Shown piece after piece: positions 1 through 7,860 of a DNA stretch of 40,591 nucleotides. Source of the stretch: CAVQBP01 sp964448105 (GTDB lineage: Bacteria > Bacteroidota > Ignavibacteria > Ignavibacteriales > Ignavibacteriaceae). The stretch is taken from the NCBI GenBank assembly GCA_964448105.1, contig CAYUVK010000039.1:1-40591 (forward strand), written 5' to 3'. Position 1 is the stretch's first letter, and each line of letters begins with the position of its first letter. Position numbers and translations under genes: made by a program. Under the pieces are notes generated by a model. It was not told the origin of the DNA and did no database searches. It worked only from the letters and a program-made list of their open reading frames with translations.

Positions 1-1
1 T

Positions 2-793
2 ACAAACAAATCTGCACAAGCAATATTCACATCCCATTCACCTTATGTTTTAGAAGAATTTAATCCATCACAAATCATGGTTATTCAAAGAGAAGAAGGT
101 CAATTAACTGCTATTCCCGCAAACTATCCACCTACTGTAAAACCAAAAAAATTTAGGGAAGAATTTCGAAGGCGTTTTTGTGAAGCATTATTAGCACGAC
201 GAGTTTTAATAACGGAAGGTAGAACAGAATATGATGCCATCCCTGCAGCAGCTAGAAGACTTAATGAGCTTTATCCAGATGAATATAAAACATTAGAGGG
301 TTTGGGGATTGCAATTATTAGTGCAGAATCTGAGACGCAAATAGCACCTTTAGCTAAATATTTCAGTAGACTTGGAAAAACAACTTTTGCTGTTTTTGAC
401 AAACAAGAAAAAGAAAATCTTGAAGAAATTGAGAATTCTGTTGACTTTGCTTATGAAGGACAAGATAAAGGTTTTGAAAAAATAATTTTGAATGGAACCG
501 ATGAAACTGTACTTAAGAAATATGCTCTTTCAGTAGTTGAAGCTGGAGAATGGCCAATTCACCTTAGTTCTATAACTCCGAAAGAAGAAATGTCAATTGA
601 TGAATTAAAAGATTCTTTAAAGAAATATTTGAGAAGAACTAAAGGTTCGGGTGCTGCCGCTGATATTTTGGGTTTATGTGATTACGATGATATGCCCGAT
701 TTTATTACCGAAACTATTGAATCAATCCAAAATATAGTAGAAACTGATTTGAATTTAGATGATGAGGAAGTTGATGATACTACTGAAGAATAA
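2..793 (+). CDS. gajA: OLD-family ATPase/TOPRIM nuclease, GajA-like (3' part only)
   Basis: The reading frame is open from the left window edge (codons from base 2) to a TAA at 791-793, so the ATG at 77 is internal and the gene is 5'-truncated by the window. The first visible residues include TSHSPYVLEEF, typical of the H-loop at the end of an ABC/OLD ATPase domain. A TOPRIM domain follows, with the glutamate motif VLITEGRTEYDAI (about nt 200-240) and the acidic strand FAVFDKQ (about nt 380-402). The C-terminus is very acidic. In the Gabija defence system GajA is a DNA-nicking nuclease whose ATPase domain senses nucleotide levels. The assignment rests on the domain order and on the UvrD-like helicase gene starting 12 bp downstream. 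An unrelated OLD nuclease is possible, but the pairing makes GajA likely. Confidence 0.85.
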   Translation, partial: TNKSAQAIFTSHSPYVLEEFNPSQIMVIQREEGQLTAIPANYPPTVKPKKFREEFRRRFCEALLARRVLITEGRTEYDAIPAAARRLNELYPDEYKTLEGLGIAIISAESETQIAPLAKYFSRLGKTTFAVFDKQEKENLEEIENSVDFAYEGQDKGFEKIILNGTDETVLKKYALSVVEAGEWPIHLSSITPKEEMSIDELKDSLKKYLRRTKGSGAAADILGLCDYDDMPDFITETIESIQNIVETDLNLDDEEVDDTTEE

Positions 794-805
794 AATTTTA
801 AGTTT

Positions 806-2533
806 ATGTTTGAATTATCTAAAAAGAAGCAAGATTTATTAAATACTGGTGGTAACCTTATTATTTTGGGTGGGCCTGGATCAGGCAAAACAACGATTGC
901 CTTATTGAAAGCACATTACATAATAGAAAATGAAGAATTAAAACCAAAACAAAACATCATTTTTCTTAGTTTTGCTAGAGCAAGTGTTTCACGAGTTGAT
1001 GAGCAAGCTAAAGTTTTGATATCTAAAAAAGTTCGGCAACATTTAGAAATTACTACCTATCATAGTTTTCTGTGGAATATTTTAAAGAGTCATGGTTACC
1101 TACTAAATAATAATTTTCCATTCAAATTACTTCCTCCACCAGAAGCTGCATCTCGTCTTGCTAACATAAAAGGGAAAGAAGAGCGAAAAACTGAAAAAAT
1201 AAGATTGATTAATGAAGAAGGGCTTCTTCATTTTGACCTTTTTGCTAGCCTTACCTCCGAACTTTTATCTAAAAGTAATTCATTAACAAGTATAATTTGT
1301 AATAGTTATCCAGTTGTAATATTAGATGAATTTCAAGACACTAATGAGGATGAATGGTATTTTATCAAAATTTTATGTAAGAAAAGTAGGCTAATAGCTC
1401 TAGCTGATCCTGAACAACGTATTTTTGAATTTCGTGGAGCTGATCCCAAAAGAATTAGTGAATTTATTAAAGAATATAAACCAAAAAGTTTTGACTTTGG
1501 TAGTGAAAATAATCGGAGTAGCGGAACAGATATACTTCAATTTGGAAATGATTTATTAACTGGAGAAAATGTAGGTAAAAAATATAAAGACATACATATA
1601 ATAAAATATCCTTTTAGAAAAGGAGTGGGCCTCCATATTGAAGTAAAATTTGCAGTGTTGGAAGCTTTAAAAAGATTAATAAAATCTGGAAAAGATAATT
1701 GGTCTTTAGCCATTTTATTACCAACACAAAACTTAATGTTAGAAGTATCTAAATTTTTATTATCGAAACAAACTTTAACAAATGGCAAAAAACTGCCTGG
1801 AATAAATCACGAAGTTGCTCTTGAAACAGCAGGTCCTTCTTTAGCTGCGATAGTAATTGCGGGTTTATTAGAAAAAGATAAAGATAATGAAGAAATTGTA
1901 GATAAATTAATTAAAAATCTGAGTGAGCATATACGTGGACGCCATGGCGATAAACCTGCAAATAAAGGTCAACTTTCTTTGTCAAACGCACTTTTAAATT
2001 ATTTGATATCAAAAAAAATTAATGGAAAGAATCGAAAATTTTGTATAGATGAGTGTTTAAGAATTGTGAAGGAATGTAAAAATATTAATTTCTCCGGTGA
2101 CCCAGTAGCGGATTGGATAATAATTAGAGACTTATTACAACACTCAGAGAATCAAGAACTTATGCAGGTTGCTATAGATGCTCAATACCTTAGATTATTA
2201 GGTAAGGGTGCAATGTTAAGATCAAACCTCGGAGAAATATGGCGAAATTCAGAAACATATGATGGGGCAACAGAAGCCGTGAGAAATGCTCTTCTTCAGG
2301 AACATTTTGCAGCCTCAGATAAAGTTTGGACGGGGGTACAAGTTATGACAATGCATAAAGCTAAAGGGAAAGAATTTGATGAAGTAATAATTTACGAGGG
2401 TTATTATAATTCGAGAATTGCAAACAGTAGAAACATTGATCAATCAAGATTAAATTTTCGAGTTTCAATAACCCGTGCAATTACTCGAGTTACAATATTA
2501 ACTCCTAAAAATAATGTTTGTGAGTTTTTATAA
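806..2533 (+). CDS. gajB: UvrD/Rep-like superfamily 1 helicase, GajB-like
   Basis: The 575-residue product carries the SF1A helicase motifs in order: Walker A GPGSGKTT (residues 23-30), motif Ia LSFARAS (54-60), Walker B DEFQDT (174-179), motif III ALADPEQRIFEFRGA (198-212), motif V VMTMHKAKGKEFDEV (about 513-527) and motif VI RVSITRAITRVTIL (about 553-566). It is much shorter than UvrD (about 720 residues) and close to GajB proteins (about 500). GajB is the partner of GajA in Gabija anti-phage defence and is thought to respond to DNA ends. The gene starts 12 bp after the GajA-like gene without a clear Shine-Dalgarno sequence, which suggests co-transcription. All motifs look intact. Confidence 0.87.
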   Translation: MFELSKKKQDLLNTGGNLIILGGPGSGKTTIALLKAHYIIENEELKPKQNIIFLSFARASVSRVDEQAKVLISKKVRQHLEITTYHSFLWNILKSHGYLLNNNFPFKLLPPPEAASRLANIKGKEERKTEKIRLINEEGLLHFDLFASLTSELLSKSNSLTSIICNSYPVVILDEFQDTNEDEWYFIKILCKKSRLIALADPEQRIFEFRGADPKRISEFIKEYKPKSFDFGSENNRSSGTDILQFGNDLLTGENVGKKYKDIHIIKYPFRKGVGLHIEVKFAVLEALKRLIKSGKDNWSLAILLPTQNLMLEVSKFLLSKQTLTNGKKLPGINHEVALETAGPSLAAIVIAGLLEKDKDNEEIVDKLIKNLSEHIRGRHGDKPANKGQLSLSNALLNYLISKKINGKNRKFCIDECLRIVKECKNINFSGDPVADWIIIRDLLQHSENQELMQVAIDAQYLRLLGKGAMLRSNLGEIWRNSETYDGATEAVRNALLQEHFAASDKVWTGVQVMTMHKAKGKEFDEVIIYEGYYNSRIANSRNIDQSRLNFRVSITRAITRVTILTPKNNVCEFL

Positions 2534-2551
2534 ACTGAAAAGAAATTGCAC

Positions 2552-2577
2552 TCTTTCAAGATCTATTTCTTGAAAGG
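2552..2577 (+). terminator. Weak hairpin after the Gabija operon
   Basis: CTTTCAAG (2553-2560) and CTTGAAAG (2569-2576) form an 8-bp perfect stem with an 8-nt loop, extendable by about one pair. There is no T-run after it, so intrinsic termination is uncertain, but the position 20 bp after the helicase stop codon fits. Confidence 0.4.
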
Positions 2578-2597
2578 AATAAAGTTATCTAATAATC

Positions 2598-2698
2598 TTA
2601 TCCCCATTCTTTCATAATTTCGCCGAAACATTCAAGACCACTATAGATAACACCGCCATAACCGTGACCGGGTTTAATAGGTATATGCTTTTTTGGAA
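2598..2698 (-). pseudogene. Duplicate 3'-end fragment of the adjacent FAD oxidoreductase gene
   Basis: Read on the minus strand this encodes KPGHGYGGVIYSGLECFGEI followed by MKEWG and a TAA. It is almost the same as the last 26 codons of the intact oxidoreductase gene that ends at 3109 (…MKNWG). Nucleotide similarity continues slightly further upstream (to about 2698) across a small internal deletion of about 13-14 bp. Everything upstream of that is missing. It is the tail of a second, collapsed gene copy and cannot make a protein. It is best read together with the TPR relics at 2733-2866 and 4928-5060. Confidence 0.8.
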
Positions 2699-2732
2699 GG
2701 GATTTATGATTATCAACAGTAGCTGGGGTAGG

Positions 2733-2866
2733 TTAATCCAGCAGCCTGCTTTTTTAATTTGGGATTAAGGGATACCGCCTTTTCGAAAGAAGTCAATAAA
2801 CTTTCTTTTTTTCCTGCAGCGAGTTGAATTACAAGCAGTGCGTTTGCATCGAGTATCCGGCATTAT
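2733..2866 (-). pseudogene. TPR-protein gene relic, copy A
   Basis: The minus strand reads CRILDANALLVIQLAAGKK, then FEKAVSLNPKLKKQAAG. This is the sequence style of the last tetratricopeptide repeat of a TPR protein (A-x-x-L-N-P at the end of the second helix). The frame is open only for about 50 codons and stops shortly after. A related relic lies at 4928-5060. The order on the minus strand (TPR relic, then oxidoreductase 3' end) is the same at both places. Function of the ancestral gene is unknown. Confidence 0.6.
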
Positions 2867-3093
2867 AAAGCGGGGAATTATAAAAATTTCGATGAAGCAT
2901 TCTGATGTATAAAATCCTTATTACTAAAAGAGCTATAAAAGATCTCGAAAAAATAGATATAAAAACTAAGTCTCGTATTGGGGATAAAATAAAACTTTTG
3001 ATCAATGAGTACCTTAGATTATTATTTAAAAATAATTCTCAATCAAATCAGAATATAATTCGGGTGTCCCAGTGTGTAAGTCGGGAAATATAG
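2861..3093 (+). pseudogene. Broken RelE/ParE-type toxin gene with tail of its antitoxin
   Basis: A short plus-strand frame ends HYKAGNYKNFDEAF and TGA (2903-2905). Its stop overlaps the ATG of the next frame (TGATG, start at 2905), an arrangement common for antitoxin-toxin pairs. The second frame begins MYKILITKRAIKDLEKID and continues for about 33 residues as a RelE/ParE-family N-terminus. It then runs into sequence with no family character and stops at 62 residues instead of about 85-90; the C-terminal catalytic half is absent. The antitoxin has lost nearly everything except its last ~15 codons. This is therefore a dead toxin-antitoxin remnant. The toxin family call is fairly secure; the antitoxin call is inferred from position. 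Confidence 0.6.
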
Positions 3094-3108
3094 AATTATC
3101 TCCCGGTC

Positions 3109-4746
3109 TTATCCCCAGTTTTTCATAATTTCGCCAAAACATTCCAGACCACTGTAGATAACACCGCCATAACCATGACCGGGCTTAGTCCAGGCACCTG
3201 ATAGGTAAAGATTTTTTACCGGTGTCGAATGACCAAGCCTGGTATTCCCGGAGTTGTCCAGTGTTTGATCGAATCCATAAACAGCTCCTCTGTAATTGCT
3301 TGTGTATCTTATGTTGGTTAACGGCGTACCTATCTCCTTAACTTCAATTGCATCTCTCAATCCGGGAAGGAGTGTCCTTTCAGCTTTATCTATCAGAATG
3401 TCAGCCATTCTTTCTTTTTCTTTATTGTACTCTTCCTTATTATTCTTAAAATAATCATTCTTGTATTTTTCCCAATGATCAAATCCCTGCAGTGATAAGA
3501 TATTAAGCGTGTTCTTTCCTTCAGGTGAATATCCTTTATAAACGTTGTCGTAAAGCGTCACGGCATATCCGCTGTTTTCCAGATCTGCTTTTCTCATTAA
3601 TTCATAATCAGCATCAGCATCATACCCGGTATTATAAAATATTTCAGTATCCGTAATACCGGCTTCTTTAACCAGGTCTTTTTTAAGCCCGAGGAAAACC
3701 TGGAAACTTGAAAGACTTACACTCAGCTTTTCCATCCTTGCCAGGTATTCTTTCAATACACTTTTATCATCCAGCATTTTATTAAAAGTATCAAATGTAT
3801 TTGCATTGGAAATTACAGCCTTTGCGGTATATTCTTTTCCGTCCTCAGTTACAACACCGTAAGCTGTGTTTTCTTTTGTAAGTATTTTTTCAACCCTGCT
3901 TCTGATCATTACTTTACCGCCATGTTCTTCAATAAACTTCTCAAATGCATCGCTTATTTTCTGCGATTTTCCCCTTGGATAATATCCTCCGTTTGTTAAG
4001 TACCCGAAAGTAGGCATAGCATAATAATACGGTGAAAGTTTTGACGGCGGTAACCCGTAATATCCCCATAATGATGAAACAATTGCTTTAAGTTTTGGAT
4101 TCGTTATTCTTGCATCGACAAGATCTCCCCAAGTACGATTGAAACATTTAACTAAATATGGAAAATCCTGTGCGAAATTGTTCATATTAACTTTTCCTCC
4201 TGCAGCAGAAAATTTTCCTATATCATTTTTTATTCCCTCCATATCTTCAAATATTCCTTCTATGCCCGTTTTTTCTTCGGGGAATAATTCTACCAGGCTG
4301 TTTATATATGCTTTAATATTTTTCTGAGGGACTCTTATATCATAGTCGGGGAATATCATTCTATAAAGATTAGGGTGCGGTTCAAATTCAACTTCTTTTA
4401 TCTCAGGAAATCCGGGGATAAGATTGTGAATGCCGTTTCTCTCTCCGGCTGTTGTGGAATGGAGCGATACATCAAATTCAAATCCGCCGGGACGCATAAA
4501 AGTAGTTGCATATCCGCCGACTTTAGAATGCTGTTCAATTACTAACGGTTTAAATCCCTGCTTTGCAAATGCCGCAGCACAGCTCAATCCCCCTAAACCT
4601 GAACCAATAATTATTGCGTCATATTCGTTCTCACCTAAAACGCTGTCGAAACCCTTTGGAAATATCTGCCAGTCGAGCGATAAGAATGCAATCCCCCCCA
4701 GCACTTTTTTAATGAAGTCTCTGCGTTCAATAAGATTTGTTCCCAT
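3109..4746 (-). CDS. FAD-dependent oxidoreductase of the phytoene desaturase/CrtISO/RetSat type, Tat-exported
   Basis: The 545-residue protein begins with a twin-arginine signal (ERRDFIKKVLGGIAFLSL, RR at residues 8-9), so it is probably exported folded with its flavin. An FAD-binding Rossmann motif follows (IIIGSGLGGLSCAAAFAKQG, residues about 45-64, with E71 at the end of strand 2), then GGYATTFMRPGGFEFDVSLH as in carotenoid isomerase and retinol saturase relatives. The C-terminal KPGHGYGGVIYSG is the second cofactor-binding segment. Length is normal for the family. A strong Shine-Dalgarno (AGGAGGAG) lies about 7 nt before ATG, which supports this start. The natural substrate is unknown; carotenoid-like or other hydrophobic polyenes are only a family guess. 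A fragment of a second copy lies immediately downstream at 2598-2698. Confidence 0.8.
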   Translation of the reverse strand: MGTNLIERRDFIKKVLGGIAFLSLDWQIFPKGFDSVLGENEYDAIIIGSGLGGLSCAAAFAKQGFKPLVIEQHSKVGGYATTFMRPGGFEFDVSLHSTTAGERNGIHNLIPGFPEIKEVEFEPHPNLYRMIFPDYDIRVPQKNIKAYINSLVELFPEEKTGIEGIFEDMEGIKNDIGKFSAAGGKVNMNNFAQDFPYLVKCFNRTWGDLVDARITNPKLKAIVSSLWGYYGLPPSKLSPYYYAMPTFGYLTNGGYYPRGKSQKISDAFEKFIEEHGGKVMIRSRVEKILTKENTAYGVVTEDGKEYTAKAVISNANTFDTFNKMLDDKSVLKEYLARMEKLSVSLSSFQVFLGLKKDLVKEAGITDTEIFYNTGYDADADYELMRKADLENSGYAVTLYDNVYKGYSPEGKNTLNILSLQGFDHWEKYKNDYFKNNKEEYNKEKERMADILIDKAERTLLPGLRDAIEVKEIGTPLTNIRYTSNYRGAVYGFDQTLDNSGNTRLGHSTPVKNLYLSGAWTKPGHGYGGVIYSGLECFGEIMKNWG

Positions 4747-4927
4747 TTTTTTCTCCTCCTGTTTATTGATATCTTATTCCGCATCGAAAGAAGTAATATT
4801 TACAATGTAAAATTGAAAAATTTAATCTTAAGAAGCAATGGTTACTTGATAATCAACAAAGAATAAATATTAAACACCTCATCAATATCGACCGTTGCAT
4901 GTGGCAATAAAACTATTTTATCAACTC

Positions 4928-5060
4928 CTAAAATTTCAGTTCATTACAAATACTCTCTAAATCATAATCACCGGCAGCCTGCTTTTATAATTTGGGATTA
5001 AGTGATACTGCTTTTTCAAGAGCGCTTAATGCATTATCTTTTTTACCAATTTTATTATTG
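4928..5060 (-). pseudogene. TPR-protein gene relic, copy B, in the 4747-5094 gap
   Basis: The minus strand reads GKKDNALSALEKAVSLNPKL, then a TAA where copy A has a lysine codon (AAA), then KQAAGDYDLESICNELKF and TAG. This matches copy A (2733-2866) across about 30 codons. It looks like the C-terminal end of a TPR protein killed by a nonsense change and 5' loss. The rest of the 348-bp gap (4747-4927) shows nothing I can assign beyond a short protein-like stretch on the minus strand without a start codon. Confidence 0.6.
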
Positions 5061-5094
5061 GACTACAGTAAAAGTTAATGTTCGTTATTGTTAT

Positions 5095-6276
5095 TTAGTT
5101 AAATTGCCAAAGATTAGGTTCAATTCTTATTTTTTCTAGTTTTGTTTTTAATGTTGATAGTGCTGTTTGAAGATTTGGTCCATCATTAACAATCCAAACT
5201 ACTGAAAGCTTTTTGGTTTCATGTGCGGGAATTGAAAATGGCCCTGAAGAAATCATACTTCTAACATCAACCTTTGTATCCAGCCATCCTGTTTTAGTAA
5301 CAGGATCGCCTGTAAAAGCATAGGAAGTAATTTGGCCGGTAGTTGGATTAATCATTGGTTTGCCTGAATTTGATAAACCCTGCAGTGCATAAAGTATTTG
5401 CTGGGCTGAAGTAAAATCATATTCTCCAAAATCGGGGTTTATATAATCATTTTTGCGCATTATGCGATGGCTGGTGGTTCCAATATTACTTGGTGTTTCT
5501 AAAAACGCAAAACCCGTTACACGACTATATTCACTATTATTTAAACTATCTTCATATGTATATGTTAAACCGCGCGTAGAATCATAACCCGTTCTATTGT
5601 TTCCAATAAGGCCAAGGTCTGTGTCACTATAAAATCCCACATAAACGTTATTCCAATCTTTAGAACTATTATTTTTTATTTCATACCGTACAAAAAAGAC
5701 AGAGTTCAAATCATCACGTTTATAAGCATATAGAGCTTGTGAAACTATCACGTTTTTTACCGGTGATGAATAGATCGGGATAGATGAATATGCTGTATCT
5801 GAAGTTAATGCAGACCAGCACATAGCATCGCCATAAACTTTGGGTGTTCCATCATTATTAACCGGAGCACCAAGCTCAACCGGCCATTGAGAGGTATCAT
5901 AAGATTTATTTCCTTCAATATAGAATATACCATTTCGTTTATTATTCCATTCACCGGTAAAATTACTTTCCGGGAAATTCCCAGACCAGGTAATATCTCC
6001 ATACGGAATTCCATCTTGATTCATCCCTATCCACAAACCGGTTAAAAAAATTACACTAATATCAGTGCTGTCATTATGCCAAATTACGTCGTGTATTTTC
6101 CCATCTCTATCAAGAAGAATAGAAAAATTATTAACGGCAAGAGCTTTTATTTTATATGGGATTAATTCTTCCTTGGTATTCGTTTCAACAGATGGAGATG
6201 GATTTATTAGGGAACTTTTACATCCAACAAATATTATTAGAAGAGTTACAAGAAATTTTAATAAATTTATTCGCAT
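5095..6276 (-). CDS. Predicted lipoprotein of unknown function
   Basis: The 393-residue product starts with a lipoprotein signal peptide: a hydrophobic stretch (residues 5-18) followed by FVGC, with the lipidated cysteine at residue 19. The mature part is rich in aromatic and polar residues with alternating short strands (LTGLWIGMNQDGIPYGDITW; DLNSVFFVRYEIKNNSSKDW; YVGFYSDTDLGLIGNN), suggesting a beta-rich extracytoplasmic protein. Segments like VGFYSDTDLG followed by an energy-independent beta sandwich are common in Ignavibacteria surface proteins, but I recognise no enzyme motif. No Shine-Dalgarno sequence is seen. It lies 89 bp after the next upstream gene on the same strand and may be co-expressed with it. 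Confidence 0.75.
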   Translation of the reverse strand: MRINLLKFLVTLLIIFVGCKSSLINPSPSVETNTKEELIPYKIKALAVNNFSILLDRDGKIHDVIWHNDSTDISVIFLTGLWIGMNQDGIPYGDITWSGNFPESNFTGEWNNKRNGIFYIEGNKSYDTSQWPVELGAPVNNDGTPKVYGDAMCWSALTSDTAYSSIPIYSSPVKNVIVSQALYAYKRDDLNSVFFVRYEIKNNSSKDWNNVYVGFYSDTDLGLIGNNRTGYDSTRGLTYTYEDSLNNSEYSRVTGFAFLETPSNIGTTSHRIMRKNDYINPDFGEYDFTSAQQILYALQGLSNSGKPMINPTTGQITSYAFTGDPVTKTGWLDTKVDVRSMISSGPFSIPAHETKKLSVVWIVNDGPNLQTALSTLKTKLEKIRIEPNLWQFN

Positions 6277-6365
6277 AATAAGTTAACTATTAAATTAAAC
6301 TCACATATTTATTAATTGTTGGTACAATATATAATTCATAAGTTTATGTACATTATTAAGTGCTG

Positions 6366-7364
6366 TTATTTTATTTTCAATTTCCAAACTCCATTATAAC
6401 TGCTTGTTATAAAAAGATAATTATTATGAATTACAGCTTGCAAGATAGAATTTTGCCCAAAATTTTCAGTAACAGTTTTCCATGAATCCCCATTATCTGA
6501 TGAAATTTCTATCCTGGAATCAGTATAAATAACAACTATATTTTCTGAAGCCACAACAAATTGCGGAACCGGAGATATAGGCAATTTTGTCCATGATGAT
6601 ATTTTAGAAAATGAACGTCTATAAATACTTTCCCCTTTTATAATAAAATAATATGAATTTGATACTGCAAAATTACTTGGCCACCATATTGTTTGATCAT
6701 CATATGAATTAAAACCATCATTCATAGGCGTCCAGCTATCACCATTATTCTCTGAGTAATAAACTCCATGAAATTTTGGAAAGGCAAAAAGTAAATTGTT
6801 TCCCTTTGCAAGAAAATTAATATTAAGATACGGTAGCAACAGACTATCGGCATCAGTGGGCAAACCATTATTGACAGGTATCCAATTTTCTCCATAATCG
6901 GATGAGCGATATATATTATTTCCACTTGCCATAAATAAAAATTCGGAAGTCATTAAGACTGAATTAACATAGTTAGCATAAATATTTAGTCCTTTATTTC
7001 CCGGTTCATACCATGATTTCCCAAAATTACTTGAAAGATAAACTCCGTACCCTTTTGATGCTGCAGCAAGATAATTGTTAATTCCACTAAATTCATTTAT
7101 TGTAGTACTATCCGGTAAATCTTTTCCTATTGATGTCCATGTATTACCATTATCTGAAGATGAATATAGCTTAAAGCCGCAGTTAACATAAAGAACATCC
7201 CCAACTCTTGTTATTGTATAAAATGTATTTTTTGGTAATCCCTCTACTAAAGATAATTGATTGGATGTGGGGGAACTATCTGTAGGATTATTATTGCAGC
7301 TAAGAAATACTAAAACACCTATTATTATTAATAGGCATAATAAATATTTACATCTTAATTTCAC
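6366..7364 (-). CDS. Lipoprotein with Asp-box (BNR) beta-propeller repeats
   Basis: The start is a GTG (7362-7364) preceded by GAGGAA, a good ribosome binding site. The N-terminus is a lipoprotein signal (hydrophobic residues 7-22, then SCNNNPTDS with Cys23). The mature protein contains at least five Asp-box repeats of the form S-x-(D/N)-x-G-x-x-W: SSDNGNTWTSIG, SSNFGKSWYEPG, SSDYGENWIPVN, SENNGDSWTPMN and SSDNGDSWKTVT. They are spaced about 50 residues apart, as in a beta-propeller. Such folds occur in sialidases, YCF48-like proteins and many secreted sensor or adhesive proteins. No sialidase catalytic residues were recognised. Role unknown; outer-membrane or periplasmic placement is inferred from the lipobox. 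Confidence 0.8.
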   Translation of the reverse strand: MKLRCKYLLCLLIIIGVLVFLSCNNNPTDSSPTSNQLSLVEGLPKNTFYTITRVGDVLYVNCGFKLYSSSDNGNTWTSIGKDLPDSTTINEFSGINNYLAAASKGYGVYLSSNFGKSWYEPGNKGLNIYANYVNSVLMTSEFLFMASGNNIYRSSDYGENWIPVNNGLPTDADSLLLPYLNINFLAKGNNLLFAFPKFHGVYYSENNGDSWTPMNDGFNSYDDQTIWWPSNFAVSNSYYFIIKGESIYRRSFSKISSWTKLPISPVPQFVVASENIVVIYTDSRIEISSDNGDSWKTVTENFGQNSILQAVIHNNYLFITSSYNGVWKLKIK

Positions 7365-7616
7365 AATATTTCCTCAGTACAGTAATTTCTAATTTTATAA
7401 AATGAGAATTATGATTTATTATCTATTAAGGTGAGTATCAAGATGTTTTCCTCCCTTTCCCAATTTTATTCAAATATATTTTAATTGCCGAAGAAATTTC
7501 TTAAAAATTTTTGAAAAAGTAAATACGGAATTAATTATATAAGCTAACCGAAAAGTATATCATCTTTGCCGATTAAAACAATTAGTAATTAATTTGCAAA
7601 TTTGTATTTTTTTTTC

Positions 7617-7657
7617 TTGACATTTAAGATCCCCCTATATAATTTGAAACGGTTCAA
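7617..7657 (+). promoter_or_regulatory. Possible sigma-70-like promoter with LacI-type operator
   Basis: TTGACA (7617-7622), a short 15-bp spacer and TATAAT (7638-7643) are followed directly by TTGAAACGGTTCAA (7644-7657). The latter is a near-palindrome with a central CG as in LacI/GalR-family operators. It lies about 200 bp upstream of the carbohydrate-esterase gene in the 496-bp gap 7365-7860. The spacing is shorter than ideal and Bacteroidota promoters often differ, so this is tentative. The remainder of the gap is AT-rich and shows nothing else I can assign. Confidence 0.35.
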
Positions 7658-7860
7658 TTAACTGGATAAATTGTAAGAAAATTTATAATAATCGATAGGG
7701 AGGTTAAGATGAAGGGGTCCGATCTTATCCGGCACAAACTTTATTTTAATAAATGACGAAACAATTATATCATCTATATTTTTATGCATTCGCATATACA
7801 AAGATTTATATATGCAATTTAGAATCGGAGTTTAAATTTGAATAAATATAGGGAGTTAAA

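Noticed and set aside
77..793. ATG at 77 as the start of a 238-residue protein
   Set aside because: The frame is open to the window edge and the upstream codons encode the TSHSPYVLEEF H-loop of an OLD ATPase, so this Met is internal.
2905..3093. Intact RelE toxin of 62 residues
   Set aside because: Similarity stops after about 33 residues and the catalytic C-terminal half is missing.
4430..4810. Plus-strand 126-residue frame
   Set aside because: It lies antisense to the FAD-binding and Tat region of the oxidoreductase and has no features of its own.
5805..6014. Second minus-strand frame within the 393-residue lipoprotein gene
   Set aside because: Another frame of the same strand inside a longer, signal-peptide-bearing gene, without independent support.
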